NCBI GenBank assembly: GCA_910592005.1
Contig: CAJVPP010001545.1
Span: 1-19,349, forward strand
Direction: 5' to 3'
Length of the DNA: 19,349 bases
Source of the DNA: Funneliformis mosseae
Lineage: Eukaryota > Glomeromycota > Glomeromycetes > Glomerales > Glomeraceae
Part shown: piece by piece, positions 17,884 to 19,349 of the stretch
Layout: each line of letters begins with the position of its first letter
Numbering within the stretch: position 1 is the stretch's first letter
Position numbers and translations under genes: made by a program
Notes under the pieces: model-generated
Databases searched by the model: none
What the model was told of the DNA's origin: nothing
The model's input: only the letters and a program-made list of their open reading frames with translations

Positions 17884-18330
17884 AAAATTACAGAATAACT
17901 CACCTAATATATAATAAATAAGAATAGTAGGATATATTCTTCAAAAATTTTATGGTCTTTTTAATAAAAATCTAGAAACTTTTATTAGTAATTTTTGTTA
18001 ATAATATGAGACTACAAATTATGATCTAAATGCAAAGCATTATATGCGATCAAAGAATTTATGAAATCTTTAAAAATCAGCTTGAAATTAAAGCAAAAGA
18101 TTAGTATAAAACTAAGTTAAAGAAAAAATCAGAAATTGTAAAATATTAAAGATAATATTAGTCTTATAAATATTAATACTATTAACAGTTTAATTAATAA
18201 TAATGCATTGTATACTATTAATGCTAATTAATTTAAAAATAAAGCTTATCAAATAAGAAATACTATGTCAGCTGATAATAATATTATTGCTAACCTAAGA
18301 TTCCTCCAGAATCTCAATAGAGGAGATCAG
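17884..18330 (+). pseudogene. Gag-like degenerate frame, cut by the tRNA-like element
   Basis: A frame reads FFKNFMVFLIKI, stop, KLLLVIFVNNMRLQIM, then MQSIICDQRIYEIFKNQLEI and KAKD, a TAG and YKTKLKKK. The D-W-Y-K-T pattern (TAG for Trp) recalls the capsid helix of LTR-retrotransposon gag. After a frameshift near 18150 another open piece follows: INTINSLINNNALYTINAN, then FKNKAYQIRNTMSADNNII and ANLRFLQNLNRGDQHP, ending at TAG 18336-18338 inside the tRNA-like sequence. The gag call is a resemblance only. The abrupt compositional change at 18300-18330 suggests insertion of the following element into this gene. Confidence 0.33.
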
Positions 18331-18413
18331 CATCCCTAGTTCAGTTGGTAACAACTAAGCTCTTATTATGGGTTACACTGCAATAGCCACAGGTTCAAGT
18401 CTCAGCTGAGGCA
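18330..18413 (+). ncRNA. tRNA-like module with pol III A and B boxes (SINE head)
   Basis: TAGTTCAGTTGG at 18337-18348 matches the tRNA A box (TRGYNNARNNGG) and GGTTCAAGTCT at 18392-18402 matches the B box (GGTTCRANTCC) apart from its end. Their spacing of about 43 bases is right for internal pol III promoters. The start GCATCCC resembles an acceptor strand, but the matching 3' strand and the anticodon and T stems do not pair well, so this is not a functional tRNA. The identity of the parent tRNA is uncertain. Confidence 0.52.
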
Positions 18414-18728
18414 TAAAACTAGATGATTTTCATTAGAATTTCATATGTAACTGAATATGTAGACGTATATACTAATATGTATTAGAAACTGGTCGATCAA
18501 CCTGTCGATCATGCCTAAATACTGAAATTGCAGAATAAGTAGATGCAAATGAAGCCAGGGATTGACAGAAACTTGGCCTTCACTGATAGGTCTGTAACGG
18601 ATACTGTCTTACGTCTTCAATTTCAGGGGCCCTTACATAAGTAAGGAAGTGATTAATCAGTAATTAGTAGATTAGGTACTACCTACGGGTGACTAGGATG
18701 ATAATAGACTGCATTGCACTGCCGCAGC

Positions 18729-18780
18729 ACCCTCTAATCGAGCTGTCATTAGGGGTAGAGGTCGGGTTCAATTCCTAGGT
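18729..18780 (+). ncRNA. Second tRNA-like 3' half: 8-bp hairpin plus B box
   Basis: CCTCTAAT (18731-18738) pairs with ATTAGGGG (18748-18755) over a 9-base loop, with one G-T pair, like an anticodon arm. Ten bases later GGTTCAATTCC (18765-18775) is a good B box. No convincing A box lies upstream, and the T stem is imperfect. It may be the second half of a dimeric SINE or a decayed tRNA gene. Confidence 0.4.
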
Positions 18781-19272
18781 GAATTTGATGATATGGGTAT
18801 AACAGCCACCTACCTTTCTGAGGTTCTATAAGATGAACAATGTCTAAGCCTTCCTGATCATGTGTAAAATATCCTGATATCAGGCAGAGGTAATAGTATC
18901 CAGATATAGTATTGGTAAACACAGGAAAAAATTGACAAAAAAGTACCTGTGGTTGAAAGTGATCCCTCTATCCAAATTTGACAGTGGTTCTGAGGTCTAG
19001 GGACTCTGAGGGCTAGCTCTTAAAGATATCGACCTAGGTGGCAATCTTTAGACCAGTATTACAGGGCAGGTTCTGGCTAGAACTATGTATCTAGTCATGA
19101 CTTTGGGATTCTCAGGTGTAGAGGGTAACACCTTAATACTCCGTTTAAAGATTCCTATGTATCGGATACTGTAACTTTAAAAAAATAATTTTATTTTTTA
19201 AACGATAAATTTTAATATATCTGCTCTATATAATTTGATTGGTTAATCTGTCAGATCAGTTTACCTAACCTG

Positions 19273-19349
19273 CAGGGACGATGATTTCTTTTAATTTACA
19301 ATATTATGCAAATATCACATAATTTTGTGATATTAACAAAATCTATATA
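19273..19349 (+). mobile_element. Terminus of a further CGGBP1-like hAT element (cut by window end)
   Basis: CAGGGACGATGATTTCTT at 19273 matches the hAT terminus of copy B (CAGGGCTGATGAT) and the complement of the 3' end of copy A (TAGGACCGATGATTTTTT). Further in, CATAATTTTGTGATATT corresponds to ATAATTTTGTGATTTGC of copy A. A 9-bp stem, AATATCACA/TGTGATATT with a 6-base loop, lies within it. The element would continue beyond the window, or this is a MITE relative. Confidence 0.45.

Larger units (their letters stand above)
18296..19170. mobile_element. GC-richer island, probably SINE-derived or composite
   Basis: Over about 870 bases the composition changes sharply: CG dinucleotides, GGGG and CCCT words appear often while poly-A/T runs vanish. 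It contains one tRNA-like module at 18330-18413, a second B-box-like site at 18765-18775, a perfect palindrome CCTGATATCAGG at 18873-18884, and GGATACTGT words near 18598 and 19162. No frame reads as protein. The 3' side (19173-19204) is a near-palindromic A7/T6 stretch that might be a tail. A tRNA-derived SINE or SINE dimer is my best reading; an unrelated structured RNA gene is possible. Confidence 0.42.

Noticed and set aside
18330..18413. A functional tRNA gene
   Set aside because: The A and B boxes are good, but the acceptor, anticodon and T stems do not pair properly.
1..19349. A variant genetic code with TAA and TAG read as glutamine
   Set aside because: Many stops do fall at Gln positions, but TAG and TGA also replace conserved Trp (integrase TKWAEA-type motif, Tigger A-W-D-N, hAT L-D-Y-I-W), and TAG and TGA are also the natural ends of the Tigger and hAT frames. 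The inverted hAT copies show CAA in one and TAA in the other. Mutation explains this better than recoding.
1..19349. Mitochondrial or bacterial-endosymbiont origin because of the high AT content
   Set aside because: The elements have nuclear eukaryotic character (Tigger, hAT and Ty3 families, GT-AG introns, AATAAA signal), and no organellar or bacterial genes, rRNA or ribosome binding sites are visible.

Overview
This window reads as a stretch of very AT-rich eukaryotic nuclear DNA made almost entirely of decayed mobile elements. No intact conventional gene is visible. The element types (CENP-B/Tigger-like, two different hAT families, Ty3/gypsy, a Tc1-like fragment), the short GT-AG introns and the extreme AT content fit an arbuscular mycorrhizal fungus (Glomeromycotina, Rhizophagus-like). 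That assignment rests on memory of such genomes and was not tested here; other AT-rich eukaryotes are not excluded.

Layout. 1-685: C-terminal part of a Tigger/CENP-B-like transposase. 686-2410: a tandemly duplicated ~120-bp segment, a degenerate frame that may be a Myb/SANT-like DNA-binding protein, and a 370-bp pyrimidine-rich low-complexity tract. 2420-2707: a Tigger-like terminus with subterminal repeats and a TA dinucleotide. 2726-3768: a Ty3/gypsy integrase with D, D and E spaced as D-D-35-E, full of stops. It is followed by a spliced unknown ORF remnant, a 9-bp minisatellite and a possible LTR or 3' end. 4860-5600: further degenerate frames and an AACCAGTTT repeat cluster. 6186-7790: a striking array of intron-like units with mini-exons at a 105-120 bp period. 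8211-10499 (minus): a BED-finger hAT transposase with two introns. 10870-11445 (minus): remnant of an unrecognised family. 11450-12500: nearly featureless AT desert. 12528-12840: an LTR-like block. 12970-16192: two copies of a CGGBP1-like hAT element in head-to-head inverted orientation, one full length and one truncated, the latter inserted next to a Tc1-like transposase fragment. 16440-18330: three degenerate coiled-coil or gag-like frames. 18296-19170: a visibly GC-richer island carrying tRNA-like promoter boxes, probably SINE-derived. 19273-19349: a third hAT terminus of the CGGBP1-like type.

Unifying theme. Almost every recognisable frame is broken by TAA, TAG or TGA exactly where glutamine, tryptophan or arginine is expected. 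Comparing the two inverted hAT copies over their first 186 coding bases, I count 28 substitutions and all 28 are transitions, about half at CA/TG versus TA dinucleotides. This is direct sequence evidence for cytosine-deamination or RIP-like hypermutation. The inverted hAT pair, with ~1.03-kb arms, could make a long hairpin RNA if transcribed. These two observations, the mini-exon array and the tRNA-like island are the points most worth following up.
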